From: JAYODW01 sp038116745
Lineage (GTDB): Bacteria > Pseudomonadota > Gammaproteobacteria > Ga0077536
Direction of reading: 5' to 3'
Length of the DNA: 64,000 nt
NCBI GenBank assembly: GCA_038116745.1
Contig: JAYODW010000002.1
Location: forward strand, 62,001-126,000
Shown: positions 16,508 through 24,315 of the stretch, piece after piece
Layout of the letters: each line of letters opens with the position of its first letter
How positions within the stretch are numbered: position 1 is the stretch's first letter
Notes under the pieces: generated by a model
Databases searched by the model: none
Told to the model about the DNA's origin: nothing
Seen by the model: the letters and a program-made list of their open reading frames with translations, nothing else
Made by a program: the position numbers and the translations under genes

Positions 16508-17313
16508 GCAGCCAGGACACCGATTTGCTTCTCGACATGTCGGGCCAGGTGGCGCGCCTGACCCTGAATCGCCCGGAAACCCGAAACCCGCTTGGACAAT
16601 CCGGCGACGGCGAGCGCTTTCGCCAGGCGGCCGCAGCGATCAACGGCAACAAGAATCTGCGCTGCGTCATCATGACCGGCGCCGGCCGGGCCTTCTCCGC
16701 CGGTGGCGATCTCAAAGCCATGCGCGAGAAGAGCGGCGACTTCGGCGGCAACCCGCTTGAACTGCGTGACCACTATCGGGAGAGCATCCACGGCATCATC
16801 CGCGCGATGTGGAATATCGAGGTGCCAATTATCGGCGCCATCAACGGTCCGGCCATCGGGCTTGGCAACGACGTCGCCTCGCTCTGCGATATCCGTATTG
16901 CGGCGAGCTCAGCCCGGTTCGGGGCGACTTTTCTGAAGATGGGCCTGCTGCCCGGAGACGGCGGCGCCTGGCTGCTGCCGCGACACATCGGCTGGTCACG
17001 AGCAGCGCAGCTGTTCTTCACCGGTGAATTGGTCGACGCGCAGACGGCCTGCAGCTGGGGTCTCGTCAGCGAAGTCGTTGAGGACGCAGATCTGATGCCT
17101 CGGGTAGAAGCTCTGGCCGCTCAGATCTGCCAGCAACCGCCTCAGGCCCTGCGCATGACCAAAAAACTGATGCGTGACGGCACCATGGCGAGCTTCGACG
17201 CCGTGATGGAAATGTCGGCCGCGCTGCAGGTCACGCTGCAGCACACCGAGGATCACATGGAAGCGGTTAACGCATTCTTCGAAAAACGTGAACCGGAGTT
17301 CAAAGGGCGTTAA
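16504..17313 (+). CDS. Enoyl-CoA hydratase/isomerase family protein with altered catalytic residues
   Basis: A 269-residue crotonase-fold protein starting at the ATG that overlaps the previous stop (ATGA); a longer in-frame reading from 16219 lies inside the upstream gene. It has the oxyanion-hole motif FSAGGDL (64-70). The classical Glu of GGGCE is replaced in GNDVASLCD (Asp123) and the second Glu is missing from FLKMGLLPGDGG (143-154). The PGDGG aspartate could act in its place. Hydration may therefore not be its reaction; isomerisation, retro-aldol or thioester hydrolysis are alternatives. Last gene of the 8.4-17.3 kb operon. Confidence 0.85.
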   Translation: MSSQDTDLLLDMSGQVARLTLNRPETRNPLGQSGDGERFRQAAAAINGNKNLRCVIMTGAGRAFSAGGDLKAMREKSGDFGGNPLELRDHYRESIHGIIRAMWNIEVPIIGAINGPAIGLGNDVASLCDIRIAASSARFGATFLKMGLLPGDGGAWLLPRHIGWSRAAQLFFTGELVDAQTACSWGLVSEVVEDADLMPRVEALAAQICQQPPQALRMTKKLMRDGTMASFDAVMEMSAALQVTLQHTEDHMEAVNAFFEKREPEFKGR

Positions 17314-17469
17314 CGGGACTGCCCCTGCCATCTCGCAAACTCTCTCTGAGCAGAGTAGCTATCGCTCCGGCAGTCCGGACGGACCCACCTGACAAGCTGC
17401 TGAGGCTCGCAGTTCTGACCGACGCGCCACCGAATGCCGGTGGCCAGGCGAGCTGGTCGGTTCAGTCGC
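17314..17469. other. Intergenic region between convergent genes
   Basis: This 156-base gap lies between the stops of two convergent genes. No hairpin with a T tract and no gene was recognised, so how transcription ends here is unclear. Confidence 0.4.
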
Positions 17470-18612
17470 TCAGCAGTAGCCCGCGCCGGGAATGGCTGTG
17501 AAAGCGTCCAACGCGCCCTCCTCGACACGCACGCCAAGACCTGCGCCGGGGGGCGCCTGAAAACTTCCGTGCTCTGTCGGATGTTCCAGATCGGCACAAA
17601 GCACGTCGCGCAACGGGTTATAACGTGAGCAGTCGGCTTCGAAATATCCACCGTTATCGATCACGCTGAGCAGATGCAGCGACGCGGCCATGTTGAGCGC
17701 CGTCAGGGAAGTGTGGGGGTGGATCCGGATCCCGTGACTTGCGGCCAGCGCGGCGATACGGAAGCCCTCTGTCAGCCCGCCTGTTTTCGATAGGTCCGGC
17801 TGCCAGATCCCGAGCACGCCGTCGTCGGCCGCGCGTTCAAAATCAAACCTTGTGTAGTGATTTTCGCCAGCAGCGAGCACCAGATCGTCCCGCCGGGCTG
17901 CGCGATAGGCGCGATAGTCATGCGCCGGGAAAGGTTCCTCCAGCCAGGCAACGCGCGCAGCGACCAGTCCATCAGCGACAGCGTCATAGTCTTCGAGGCT
18001 GTATGCCGTGTTGGCGTCGGTGAGAATTTCAACCGCATCACCCAGCGCATCGCGCACCGCCTCGACGCGGGCCAGATCCATCTTCGGCGTGTCGCCCAGG
18101 CGCAGCTTGAGCGCAGAAAATCCCTGCGTAGCCAGGGCGCGCGCCTCTGAGACTAAATCCTCGGGGCTCTCAAAGCCCAGAGAGATCCCACCAGCGTAGG
18201 CCCGGATCACGCGCTGCACACCGCCAAGCAGTGCGTACACCGGCTTGTCTGCGACCTTGCCCTTGATATCCCACAGCGCGAGATCGATGCCCGACAGTCC
18301 GATCACAGCTGCTGCCCCCGCACCATGGCTGGCCAGCTGCATGCGGTAGACCCGCTCCCAGATGGACTCTGTATCCAGCGCATCCATGCCGCGCACGAGA
18401 TCAGCCAGGGTGGTGTTTATGAGCTCTGCTATTGCCGTCGGCGCCCGCGCAGCATGAGCTTCTCCCCAGCCGCTGACGCCCGCACTGGTCTCCACCCTGA
18501 CCAGGACCGCATCGCGCTTGACGGTGCGCCCGATCCCCAGACTCACCTGGAGGTGTTCGGGTAAGCGGAAGGAGACGGGGTGCGCCGTGACCCGCTCAAT
18601 GCGGATGGTCAT
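17470..18612 (-). CDS. Enolase-superfamily enzyme, mandelate racemase subgroup
   Basis: This 380-residue protein has the capping domain (about 1-125) and barrel of mandelate racemase/muconate lactonising enzymes. The metal ligands are Asp199 (LTDANTAY), Glu225 (LEEPFPAHD) and Glu250 (AGENHYT). On the base side there is Asp273 (QPDLSKTGG) and His300 (IHPHTS), with the 27-residue spacing of the mandelate racemase Asp-His dyad. The usual KxK reads K169-L-R171, so the second lysine is arginine, as in acid-sugar dehydratases. A dehydratase or racemase for a sugar acid or hydroxy acid is likely. The start codon overlaps the stop of the dioxygenase gene upstream (ATGA). Confidence 0.85.
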   Translation of the reverse strand: MTIRIERVTAHPVSFRLPEHLQVSLGIGRTVKRDAVLVRVETSAGVSGWGEAHAARAPTAIAELINTTLADLVRGMDALDTESIWERVYRMQLASHGAGAAAVIGLSGIDLALWDIKGKVADKPVYALLGGVQRVIRAYAGGISLGFESPEDLVSEARALATQGFSALKLRLGDTPKMDLARVEAVRDALGDAVEILTDANTAYSLEDYDAVADGLVAARVAWLEEPFPAHDYRAYRAARRDDLVLAAGENHYTRFDFERAADDGVLGIWQPDLSKTGGLTEGFRIAALAASHGIRIHPHTSLTALNMAASLHLLSVIDNGGYFEADCSRYNPLRDVLCADLEHPTEHGSFQAPPGAGLGVRVEEGALDAFTAIPGAGYC

Positions 18613-19412
18613 TGCCCGGATGCGGCCAGGAAGGCCCAGGTATCCATGACCAGGCTGCCGTGCGAGAGGCTGTGGTGCCAGCGCTCTGCGCGCCAGCCTT
18701 CTCCCGCTGCGCCCATCGCGAAAAACAGCGGCAGGAAGTGCTCATCTGTTGGGTGGTTATCCCGCGCGAACGGCGCAGCGTCGCGATAGCCGAGCAGCGC
18801 TTCTTCTTCGCCGGCGATGAGCTGTGTCTCGCACCACCCCATGAACCCCGCCACCCAATCCGGCGGTCCCGCTGAAGCTGGCGCATCGCGCGTCAGGCGC
18901 TTCAGGTTATGCGTCATCGAGCCAGAGCCGATCAGCAGGACGTTCTCTTCACGCAGGGCACTCAATGCACGCCCCAGGGCACAGTGATAGGCCGGATCAG
19001 CCGCAGGCGCGATACTCACCGCCACCACGGGGATATCCGCCTCAGGATAAATGCGGGACAACGGATTCCAGGCGCCGTGATCCAGTCCCCAGTTTTCATC
19101 GGCGGCGACCGTCCGGCCCAATGACTGCGTGAGCAGCTGCGCGATCCGGGACGCCAGGCTGGGGTCCCCCTGGGCGGGGTACTGCATGTCGTACAGCTCG
19201 GGCTCAAATCCGTAAAAATCGTGAATGGTGCGCGGCCGGGCGCTGACGCATACCGCCGGTCCCTCAGTTTCGTAATGCGCAGACGCCACGACGATCGCAT
19301 CCGGCCTGCTCAGGCGTCCCGCCAGACCATCAAAAAAACGACGCGCAGGCGAGTCGTGCAGCACGATATTCGGAGCACCGTGGGAGATAAAAAGGGTCGG
19401 CTGCAAAGGCAT
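18609..19412 (-). CDS. LigB-type extradiol dioxygenase (DODA/YgiD family)
   Basis: A 267-residue class III extradiol ring-cleavage dioxygenase of the 4,5-DOPA dioxygenase type. The N-terminal FISHGAP holds a metal histidine (His11) and SAHYE a second (His46). The MTHNL segment in GSGSMTHNL supplies a further conserved histidine. YDMQYPAQGDP and DHGAWNPLSRIYP are typical of YgiD-like proteins. Non-haem iron (or zinc) would bind at these sites to open a catechol-type ring. It is coupled by a 4-bp overlap to the enolase-superfamily gene; a joint pathway is plausible but no substrate can be named. Confidence 0.87.
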   Translation of the reverse strand: MPLQPTLFISHGAPNIVLHDSPARRFFDGLAGRLSRPDAIVVASAHYETEGPAVCVSARPRTIHDFYGFEPELYDMQYPAQGDPSLASRIAQLLTQSLGRTVAADENWGLDHGAWNPLSRIYPEADIPVVAVSIAPAADPAYHCALGRALSALREENVLLIGSGSMTHNLKRLTRDAPASAGPPDWVAGFMGWCETQLIAGEEEALLGYRDAAPFARDNHPTDEHFLPLFFAMGAAGEGWRAERWHHSLSHGSLVMDTWAFLAASGQ

Positions 19413-19491
19413 CTAACGCTCCACGGTGAAGGAAAGGTGCGCGGTACTATAGCGCGCCTCAAACACACCCCGAGCCTGTCGCAATCACGCA

Positions 19492-20583
19492 ATGAACCTC
19501 CCGCCCCTTGTTCGCCGTTTCCTGCTGCCAGCAGCAGTTTTTCAGGGCGTCATCGTCGGCGGCGGCTACGGCACAGGTCGCGAAGTGGTCGAGTTTGTCA
19601 GCCGTCACGGTGGCTGGGGTGGCGTCATCGCCTGCGGCGTGATTGCGCTTTCGTTCAGCGCCGTTCTGGCGGTGAGCTTTGGCCTGGCGGCCCGGTTCCG
19701 GGTACACGACTACCGGCATTTCCTGCAGCTCTTTCTTGGGCGGGCCTGGGTGCTGTTCGAATGCCTCTTCGCGGTGCTTCTGGTAATCGTGATTGCCGTT
19801 GTGGGCGCTGCCGCGGGCCGCTCGCTGACCGACAGCTGGGGGTTGCCCTACGCGGAGGGCGTTGGCCTGGTTCTCCTGCTGATTGCCCTAGGGAGCTTCA
19901 GCGGCCGCCAGTTCGTGGAGAAGGTCCTCGGGCTCTGGACCGCCGTCCTCATGCTGAGCCTGCTGGCGCTGGTGTACCACCTGCTTCCTGACTCCCTTGA
20001 CGGCCGTCTGGCATCGGTTTTTGCCGATGCGCCACAGGTGTCCATCGCGGCATTGAGCGGATTTCAGTTCGCCCTTTACAACAGCGCGGTTATACCGGTG
20101 CTCATTTACTGCGCTGCCGACGCAGAGCAGGTCGGCCAGGCCGCGACAGCGGGGCTGATTGCCGGCATCGGCGGGGCGCTGCCAGCGCTCCTGCTGCATC
20201 TGTGTTTCATGGTTCACTATCCTGGCATCACCGAGCAGGCGATCCCCACCGGCTGGGTCCTGCAGCACGCGGCACCCGCATGGGCGTTATCCTGGTTCCA
20301 CGTCGTACTCTTCGGCACCGTCGTGCTGACCGCAGTCGGCATCCTGCAGGGCCTGAGTGAGCGGCTTGACGGATGGCGCGAAGACCAGGGGCGCCTCCCC
20401 TACTCCCGACGAACCCACGCCCTGGTCGCGGCCATGATCGTCGCTGTGAGCCTCCTGCTGGCGCAGTTCGGGATCATCGCCCTGGTCGCACAGGGCTATG
20501 GAGCGCTCTCCTGGGGATTTCTGATCGTCTTTACCGTGCCGCTGCTGACGCGCGGCACCTGGCTTTTACTGCAAAAGGAGTAA
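19492..20583 (+). CDS. Multi-pass membrane protein, YkvI-like
   Basis: This 363-residue protein has about ten hydrophobic segments and very little soluble sequence. The N-terminus, with GGGYGTGREVVEFV at about 23-36, matches the start of the YkvI family, distant relatives of the APC/LeuT-fold transporters. The glycine-rich unwound first helix suggests a transporter, with unknown substrate. RidA starts 5 bp after its stop, so the two are cotranscribed; an amino-acid or amine substrate would fit RidA but is inference. Confidence 0.75.
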   Translation: MNLPPLVRRFLLPAAVFQGVIVGGGYGTGREVVEFVSRHGGWGGVIACGVIALSFSAVLAVSFGLAARFRVHDYRHFLQLFLGRAWVLFECLFAVLLVIVIAVVGAAAGRSLTDSWGLPYAEGVGLVLLLIALGSFSGRQFVEKVLGLWTAVLMLSLLALVYHLLPDSLDGRLASVFADAPQVSIAALSGFQFALYNSAVIPVLIYCAADAEQVGQAATAGLIAGIGGALPALLLHLCFMVHYPGITEQAIPTGWVLQHAAPAWALSWFHVVLFGTVVLTAVGILQGLSERLDGWREDQGRLPYSRRTHALVAAMIVAVSLLLAQFGIIALVAQGYGALSWGFLIVFTVPLLTRGTWLLLQKE

Positions 20584-20588
20584 CCACC

Positions 20589-20972
20589 ATGGCACATGAA
20601 GTTATCGGCGGCGTTTTCGCGCTGGCGGACGGCACGCCCCTGCCGCTATCGAAAGGCGTTCGCGCCGGCGATTTCACGTTCCTTTCGGGTCAGCTCGGAC
20701 TGGACGAGCACGGCAAACTGGCTGACGGGATTGAAGCGCAGACTGAGCACTGTCTGAGAAACATCCGCGGCATCCTCAGCGAGGCCGACCTCGACCTCAG
20801 CCACGTTATCAAAGCGACCGTCTGGCTGACGGACGTCGCCGATTTCGCCGCTTTCAACCGCGTCTACGCTGCAGCCTTCAGCGCTGCGCCACCGGTACGC
20901 TCGACCGTGGTCTCGGGCCTGGTCCTGCCAGGCGCCCGCGTGGAGATCGAGGTCGTCGCCTACGCGGGATAA
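20589..20972 (+). CDS. RidA family enamine/imine deaminase
   Basis: A 127-residue RidA (YjgF/UK114) protein, the normal length. The ATG at 20589 is chosen; an in-frame start at 20373 lies inside the membrane-protein gene. Family landmarks are GDFTFLSGQLGLD, QTEHCLRNI, VIKATVWLTD and the C-terminal PPVRSTVVSGL with the arginine that holds the substrate carboxylate. RidA hydrolyses reactive 2-aminoacrylate-type enamines formed by PLP enzymes; some members work in catabolic pathways. It follows the YkvI-like gene by 5 bp. Confidence 0.92.
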   Translation: MAHEVIGGVFALADGTPLPLSKGVRAGDFTFLSGQLGLDEHGKLADGIEAQTEHCLRNIRGILSEADLDLSHVIKATVWLTDVADFAAFNRVYAAAFSAAPPVRSTVVSGLVLPGARVEIEVVAYAG

Positions 20973-20977
20973 GTGCG

Positions 20978-21475
20978 CTGAGCACCGGGTTTGTCCGTTA
21001 CCTGGCCTACGGCTCCAATCTGTTACCCGCGCGGCTGGCCGCCCGGGTAGGTCAGATCCGGACGCTGGGCACGGTCGCGTTGCCGGGCCGCGCAATCTGC
21101 TTCTACAAAAAGGGGCAGGATGGCTCCGGCAAGTGCACCTTGCTGCCAGAGCGCTCAAGCCGTGCTTACGGCACGGTGTTCGAAATTGCCGCAGGTGCGC
21201 TGCCAACCCTGGATCGCATCGAAGGGGTCGGCAAGGGCTACGAGCGTGTATCCCTGGAGGTTGCTGAATTCGGGCTCTGCGCGGTCTATCTGGCCTCAGC
21301 GGATGCGCTCGACAGCATGCTGAAACCTTATGACTGGTACAAAGCCCTGGTTGTCGCTGGCGCTGAGGCACAGGGCTTCCCACAGGATTACTGCACGGCG
21401 CTGAAAGCCGTCGCTGCAATCGCTGACCCCGACCGGGAGAGATCTCGTCTGCACTTCGCGCTGCTCGAGCCATAG
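20978..21475 (+). CDS. Gamma-glutamylcyclotransferase-like protein, start codon uncertain
   Basis: The family signature YLAYGSNL is encoded at 20999-21022, upstream of the first in-frame ATG (21080). Starting at 21080 would delete the glycine loop that binds substrate. No ATG, GTG or TTG lies in frame between the RidA stop and the motif; CTG at 20978 is the best candidate and gives 165 residues. Later landmarks are GTVFEIAAGALPTLDRIEGVGKGYERV, with the family glutamate and Tyr, split here for length. The fold makes 5-oxoproline from gamma-glutamyl compounds. Either a rare CTG start is used or a base has been lost near the start. Confidence 0.7.
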   Translation: MSTGFVRYLAYGSNLLPARLAARVGQIRTLGTVALPGRAICFYKKGQDGSGKCTLLPERSSRAYGTVFEIAAGALPTLDRIEGVGKGYERVSLEVAEFGLCAVYLASADALDSMLKPYDWYKALVVAGAEAQGFPQDYCTALKAVAAIADPDRERSRLHFALLEP

Positions 21476-21571
21476 CGGAATCTTATGGCTGCTATTTCAA
21501 CGCGATTGTTTACTTCGCACTGCCGCAATCATTAAGCTTTCGCGGTCTCCGCCGCCGCGTTCGCAGAATCT

Positions 21572-21592
21572 GGAGCACACTGCGTGTGCTCC
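21572..21592. promoter_or_regulatory. Perfect hairpin 9-3-9 upstream of the second catabolic operon
   Basis: GGAGCACAC-TGC-GTGTGCTCC has exact arms and no T tract, so it is unlikely to be a simple terminator. It lies 77 bp before the start at 21669 and could be an operator or the leader hairpin of the operon. Confidence 0.45.
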
Positions 21593-21617
21593 CAGGGATC
21601 CTGGAACCTGTTTCCGG

Positions 21618-21629
21618 GCTCCCGGGAGC
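21618..21629. promoter_or_regulatory. Palindrome GCTCCCGGGAGC
   Basis: A perfect 12-base palindrome 39 bp ahead of the start at 21669 and 25 bp after the hairpin at 21572-21592. Two dyads this close to the first gene suggest regulator binding. Confidence 0.35.
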
Positions 21630-21668
21630 TGCGCCGGCAGCGGTTTACGCAAGTTACGGAGGTACCTC

Positions 21669-22046
21669 ATGTTCGACATGTCCTGGATGCAGAAATGGCA
21701 GGACGCGGTAAACAGCAACGGGCCGATGAGCTGGATCGGCAAGCATTTCACCGCGGATCTGTTGTTCGGTTTCGGCGACGACCAGTACGTCGTCTCGTTC
21801 AACAAAGGCAAGCTCGCGGAGTTCAGCAACGAACTCGGACCGGAAACCTGCTACAGCCTGGCCATCCGTGGCCCTGCCGTAAGCTGGGAGAAGTTCTGTC
21901 AGCCCGTGCCGCCCCCCATGTACAACGACCTGTGGGCAATGGCGCATCCGCTCCACGGCCGCGTCACCCTCGAGGGAGACCAGATGGTCCTGTGGCAGAA
22001 CATGCGCGCGCTCATGTGGGCGCTCGATCGCATGCGCGAGATCTGA
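21669..22046 (+). CDS. Small conserved protein of the catabolic operon, possibly SCP2-like
   Basis: A 125-residue soluble protein with no signal peptide. The layout (a two-strand sheet with VVSFNKGKLAEFS, then LAIRGPAVSWEKFC, PPPMYNDLWAMAH and a C-terminal helix ending ALMWALDRMREI) recalls sterol carrier protein 2-like domains, which bind acyl-CoA or lipids. The match is by general pattern only. It starts the 21.7-30.2 kb operon behind a good GGAGG site, 25 bp before an alpha/beta hydrolase, so a substrate-binding or accessory role with the hydrolase is likely. Confidence 0.75.
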   Translation: MFDMSWMQKWQDAVNSNGPMSWIGKHFTADLLFGFGDDQYVVSFNKGKLAEFSNELGPETCYSLAIRGPAVSWEKFCQPVPPPMYNDLWAMAHPLHGRVTLEGDQMVLWQNMRALMWALDRMREI

Positions 22047-22071
22047 GCTGAACCCGGTAAGGAGATTTCCA

Positions 22072-22920
22072 GTGGCAAATATTGAACCGATTACAGGCCG
22101 GTATATCTGGGTACCTTACGAGGGCACCGAGTACCGGATCTTTTTTGAGGAAGCCGGCGAAGGCATCCCCATGGTCTGCCTGCACACTGCGGGCACCGAC
22201 TCCCGCGAATGGCGGCATCAGCTGTGCGACCCGGCCATCAACAAGAACTTCCGCGTTATCGCGCTCGACCTGCCGCGACACGGCAAGTCCATTCCGCCCT
22301 ATGAGTGGTTCTGCGAAGACGAGGAATACAAACTCACCGCCAAGTTCTATTCGGGCATCGTGATGGCTTTCTGTCGCGAGCTGGGTCTCGAAAAGCCGGT
22401 GATCATGGGCAGCTCCATGGGCGGAAACATCTGCCTGCACCTGGCGCAGAACTATGAATCCGAGGTCCGCTCATTGATCGCCATCGAGGCCTGCGAATAC
22501 TCGCCCGGCTGGCATCTGGACTGGCTGCGGCACTCGCACATCCATGGCGGCGAAACCTGCGCTACCTCCGTGTTCGGCCTGATGGCGCCGCAGAGCCCTG
22601 ACAAGTACCGCTGGGAGACCTGGTGGTACTACGCGCAGGGTGGACCGGGCGTATTCAAAGGTGACCTCTACTTCTACAGCGTCGACCATGACTTCCGCGG
22701 CAAAACGGAGAACCTGCCGGGCAACGTGCCGATCTACTACATGACCGGTGTATACGACTTTGCCTGCACGCCGGAAATGACGGAAGAGACGGCACAGAAA
22801 ACGAAGAACTCCGAGTGCATCATCATGGAGGAAATCGGACATTTCCCCATGAGTGAAAATCCTGAGGTCTTCAATCGCTACCTGATGCCGGTGCTGGAGA
22901 AAATCCTGGCCCAGCCCTGA
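22072..22920 (+). CDS. Alpha/beta hydrolase
   Basis: A 282-residue alpha/beta hydrolase with a GTG start behind GGAG. The nucleophile elbow is GSSMGG (113-118, Ser115), HTAGTD (38-43) forms the oxyanion region, and the acid and histidine are likely in TGVYDFACTP and EEIGHFPMSE. It is cytosolic. In the operon context it may hydrolyse an ester, lactone or thioester, or cleave a C-C bond as in meta-cleavage pathways. The substrate is unknown. Confidence 0.87.
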   Translation: MANIEPITGRYIWVPYEGTEYRIFFEEAGEGIPMVCLHTAGTDSREWRHQLCDPAINKNFRVIALDLPRHGKSIPPYEWFCEDEEYKLTAKFYSGIVMAFCRELGLEKPVIMGSSMGGNICLHLAQNYESEVRSLIAIEACEYSPGWHLDWLRHSHIHGGETCATSVFGLMAPQSPDKYRWETWWYYAQGGPGVFKGDLYFYSVDHDFRGKTENLPGNVPIYYMTGVYDFACTPEMTEETAQKTKNSECIIMEEIGHFPMSENPEVFNRYLMPVLEKILAQP

Positions 22921-22928
22921 GCAAACCT

Positions 22929-22956
22929 CCCGCGTGGTCCGTCCGAGCCACGCGGG
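22929..22956. promoter_or_regulatory. Perfect hairpin CCCGCGTGG/CCACGCGGG after the hydrolase
   Basis: Exact 9-base arms with a 10-base loop begin 9 bases after the hydrolase stop. There is no T tract. With the second hairpin at 23032-23056 it fills the unusually long 211-base gap inside the operon, so it may stabilise mRNA ends or attenuate transcription. Confidence 0.45.
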
Positions 22957-23031
22957 GCACGCGTCAGCCGTCCGGCGGACAAAACATCACGGCGCTCGCA
23001 GCTCCCGTCGCGGGCGCCGTCTAACATCACT

Positions 23032-23056
23032 GCCGGGTCGCTCTGAGCGATCCGGC
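23032..23056. promoter_or_regulatory. Second leader hairpin, 11-3-11 with one wobble pair
   Basis: GCCGGGTCGCT-CTG-AGCGATCCGGC pairs along 11 bases with a single G-U. It lies 75 bp before the acyl-CoA dehydrogenase start. No T tract follows. Confidence 0.4.
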
Positions 23057-23131
23057 CCGCGACAGCATCCGAGCGCTCCGCATCACCCACTGAAAAGAGC
23101 CTTCGGCGTCGCCCGAACGAGGACAGTTCTG

Positions 23132-24298
23132 ATGAGCAACGAACACGAAGAAACTATCCAGCAGATCCGAGATACCGTGCAAAAAGTCTGCGAAGAGTTC
23201 CCCGGCGAGTACTGGCGGGCCAAAGACCGCGTGCGTGAATATCCGACCGAGTTCGTCGCCAAACTGACAGAGCTCGGCCTGCTCGCCGCGCTCATCCCCG
23301 AGGAGTACGGCGGCAGCGGCATGCCGATCTCCGTCGGCGCCGCCATCCTGACCGCGATCCACGAATTCGGCGGCAATGCCGGCGCCTGCCACGCGCAGAT
23401 GTACACCATGGGCACCGTGCTCAGACACGGCAGTGACGCCCAGAAAGAGCAGTACCTGCCCGGCATCGCCGCCGGCGATCTGCGCCTGCAGGCTTTCGGC
23501 GTCACCGAGCCGACCGCGGGCACAGACACCACGAGCATTTCCACCATGGCCGTCCGTCAGGGCGATCAGTACATCGTCAACGGCCAGAAGGTCTGGACCT
23601 CCCGGGCGCAGCAGTCTGATCTGATGGTGCTGCTGGCGCGGACCACGCCGAAGGATGAGGTCAGCAAGCGGACCGATGGTCTGTCGGTGTTTCTGATCGA
23701 CATGCGCGAGGCGCTCAAAAACGGTATGACCATCAAGCCGATCCGCACGATGATCAACCACTCGACGAATGAGATTTTCTTCGACAACGTACCCATCCCC
23801 GCGTCCAACCTGATCGGCGAGGAAGGCAAAGGCTTCCGCTACATCCTGTCTGGCATGAACGCAGAGCGGATCCTGATCGCGGCTGAATCTCTTGGCGACG
23901 GGCGCTATTTCATCCGTAAAGCTTCGGATTACGCTCGGGAGCGCGTTGTCTTCGGACGTCCCATCGGTCAGAACCAGGGTATCCAGTTCCCTATCGCGCG
24001 CGCGTTCGCCAATGTCGAAGCAGGCGAGGCGATTCTCGACAAGGCCTGCCGCCTGTACGAGGCCGGCGATCCCAGCACGGGCACCTACGCCAACATGGCC
24101 AAGATGCTGACCTCGGAGGCTGCCTGGGAAGCCGGCGATGTCTGTATGCAGACACACGGCGGATTCGCGGTGGCCGAGGAATACGATATCGAGCGCAAAT
24201 ACCGCGAAGCGCGGCTCTACCGTATCGCACCGATCTCCACCAACCTGATCCTGTCGTTCATCGCTGAGCACGTCCTGGAACTGCCGCGCTCCTACTGA
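23132..24298 (+). CDS. Acyl-CoA dehydrogenase
   Basis: A 388-residue acyl-CoA dehydrogenase. The ATG at 23132 follows GAGGA; an in-frame extension to 22934 covers the hairpin region and has no family sequence. The N-terminal domain has IPEEYGGSGMP, and the flavin/substrate loop is VTEPTAGTDT. Near the end, QTHGGFAVAEEYDIERKYREAR is normal. The following segment reads LYRIAPISTNLIL where classical enzymes have YEGT, so the usual catalytic Glu is absent and the base must come from another position. It belongs to a large branch with the RIAP signature whose substrates are poorly known. Confidence 0.88.
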   Translation: MSNEHEETIQQIRDTVQKVCEEFPGEYWRAKDRVREYPTEFVAKLTELGLLAALIPEEYGGSGMPISVGAAILTAIHEFGGNAGACHAQMYTMGTVLRHGSDAQKEQYLPGIAAGDLRLQAFGVTEPTAGTDTTSISTMAVRQGDQYIVNGQKVWTSRAQQSDLMVLLARTTPKDEVSKRTDGLSVFLIDMREALKNGMTIKPIRTMINHSTNEIFFDNVPIPASNLIGEEGKGFRYILSGMNAERILIAAESLGDGRYFIRKASDYARERVVFGRPIGQNQGIQFPIARAFANVEAGEAILDKACRLYEAGDPSTGTYANMAKMLTSEAAWEAGDVCMQTHGGFAVAEEYDIERKYREARLYRIAPISTNLILSFIAEHVLELPRSY

Positions 24299-24315
24299 GC
24301 GCGAAGGGGAAATCT

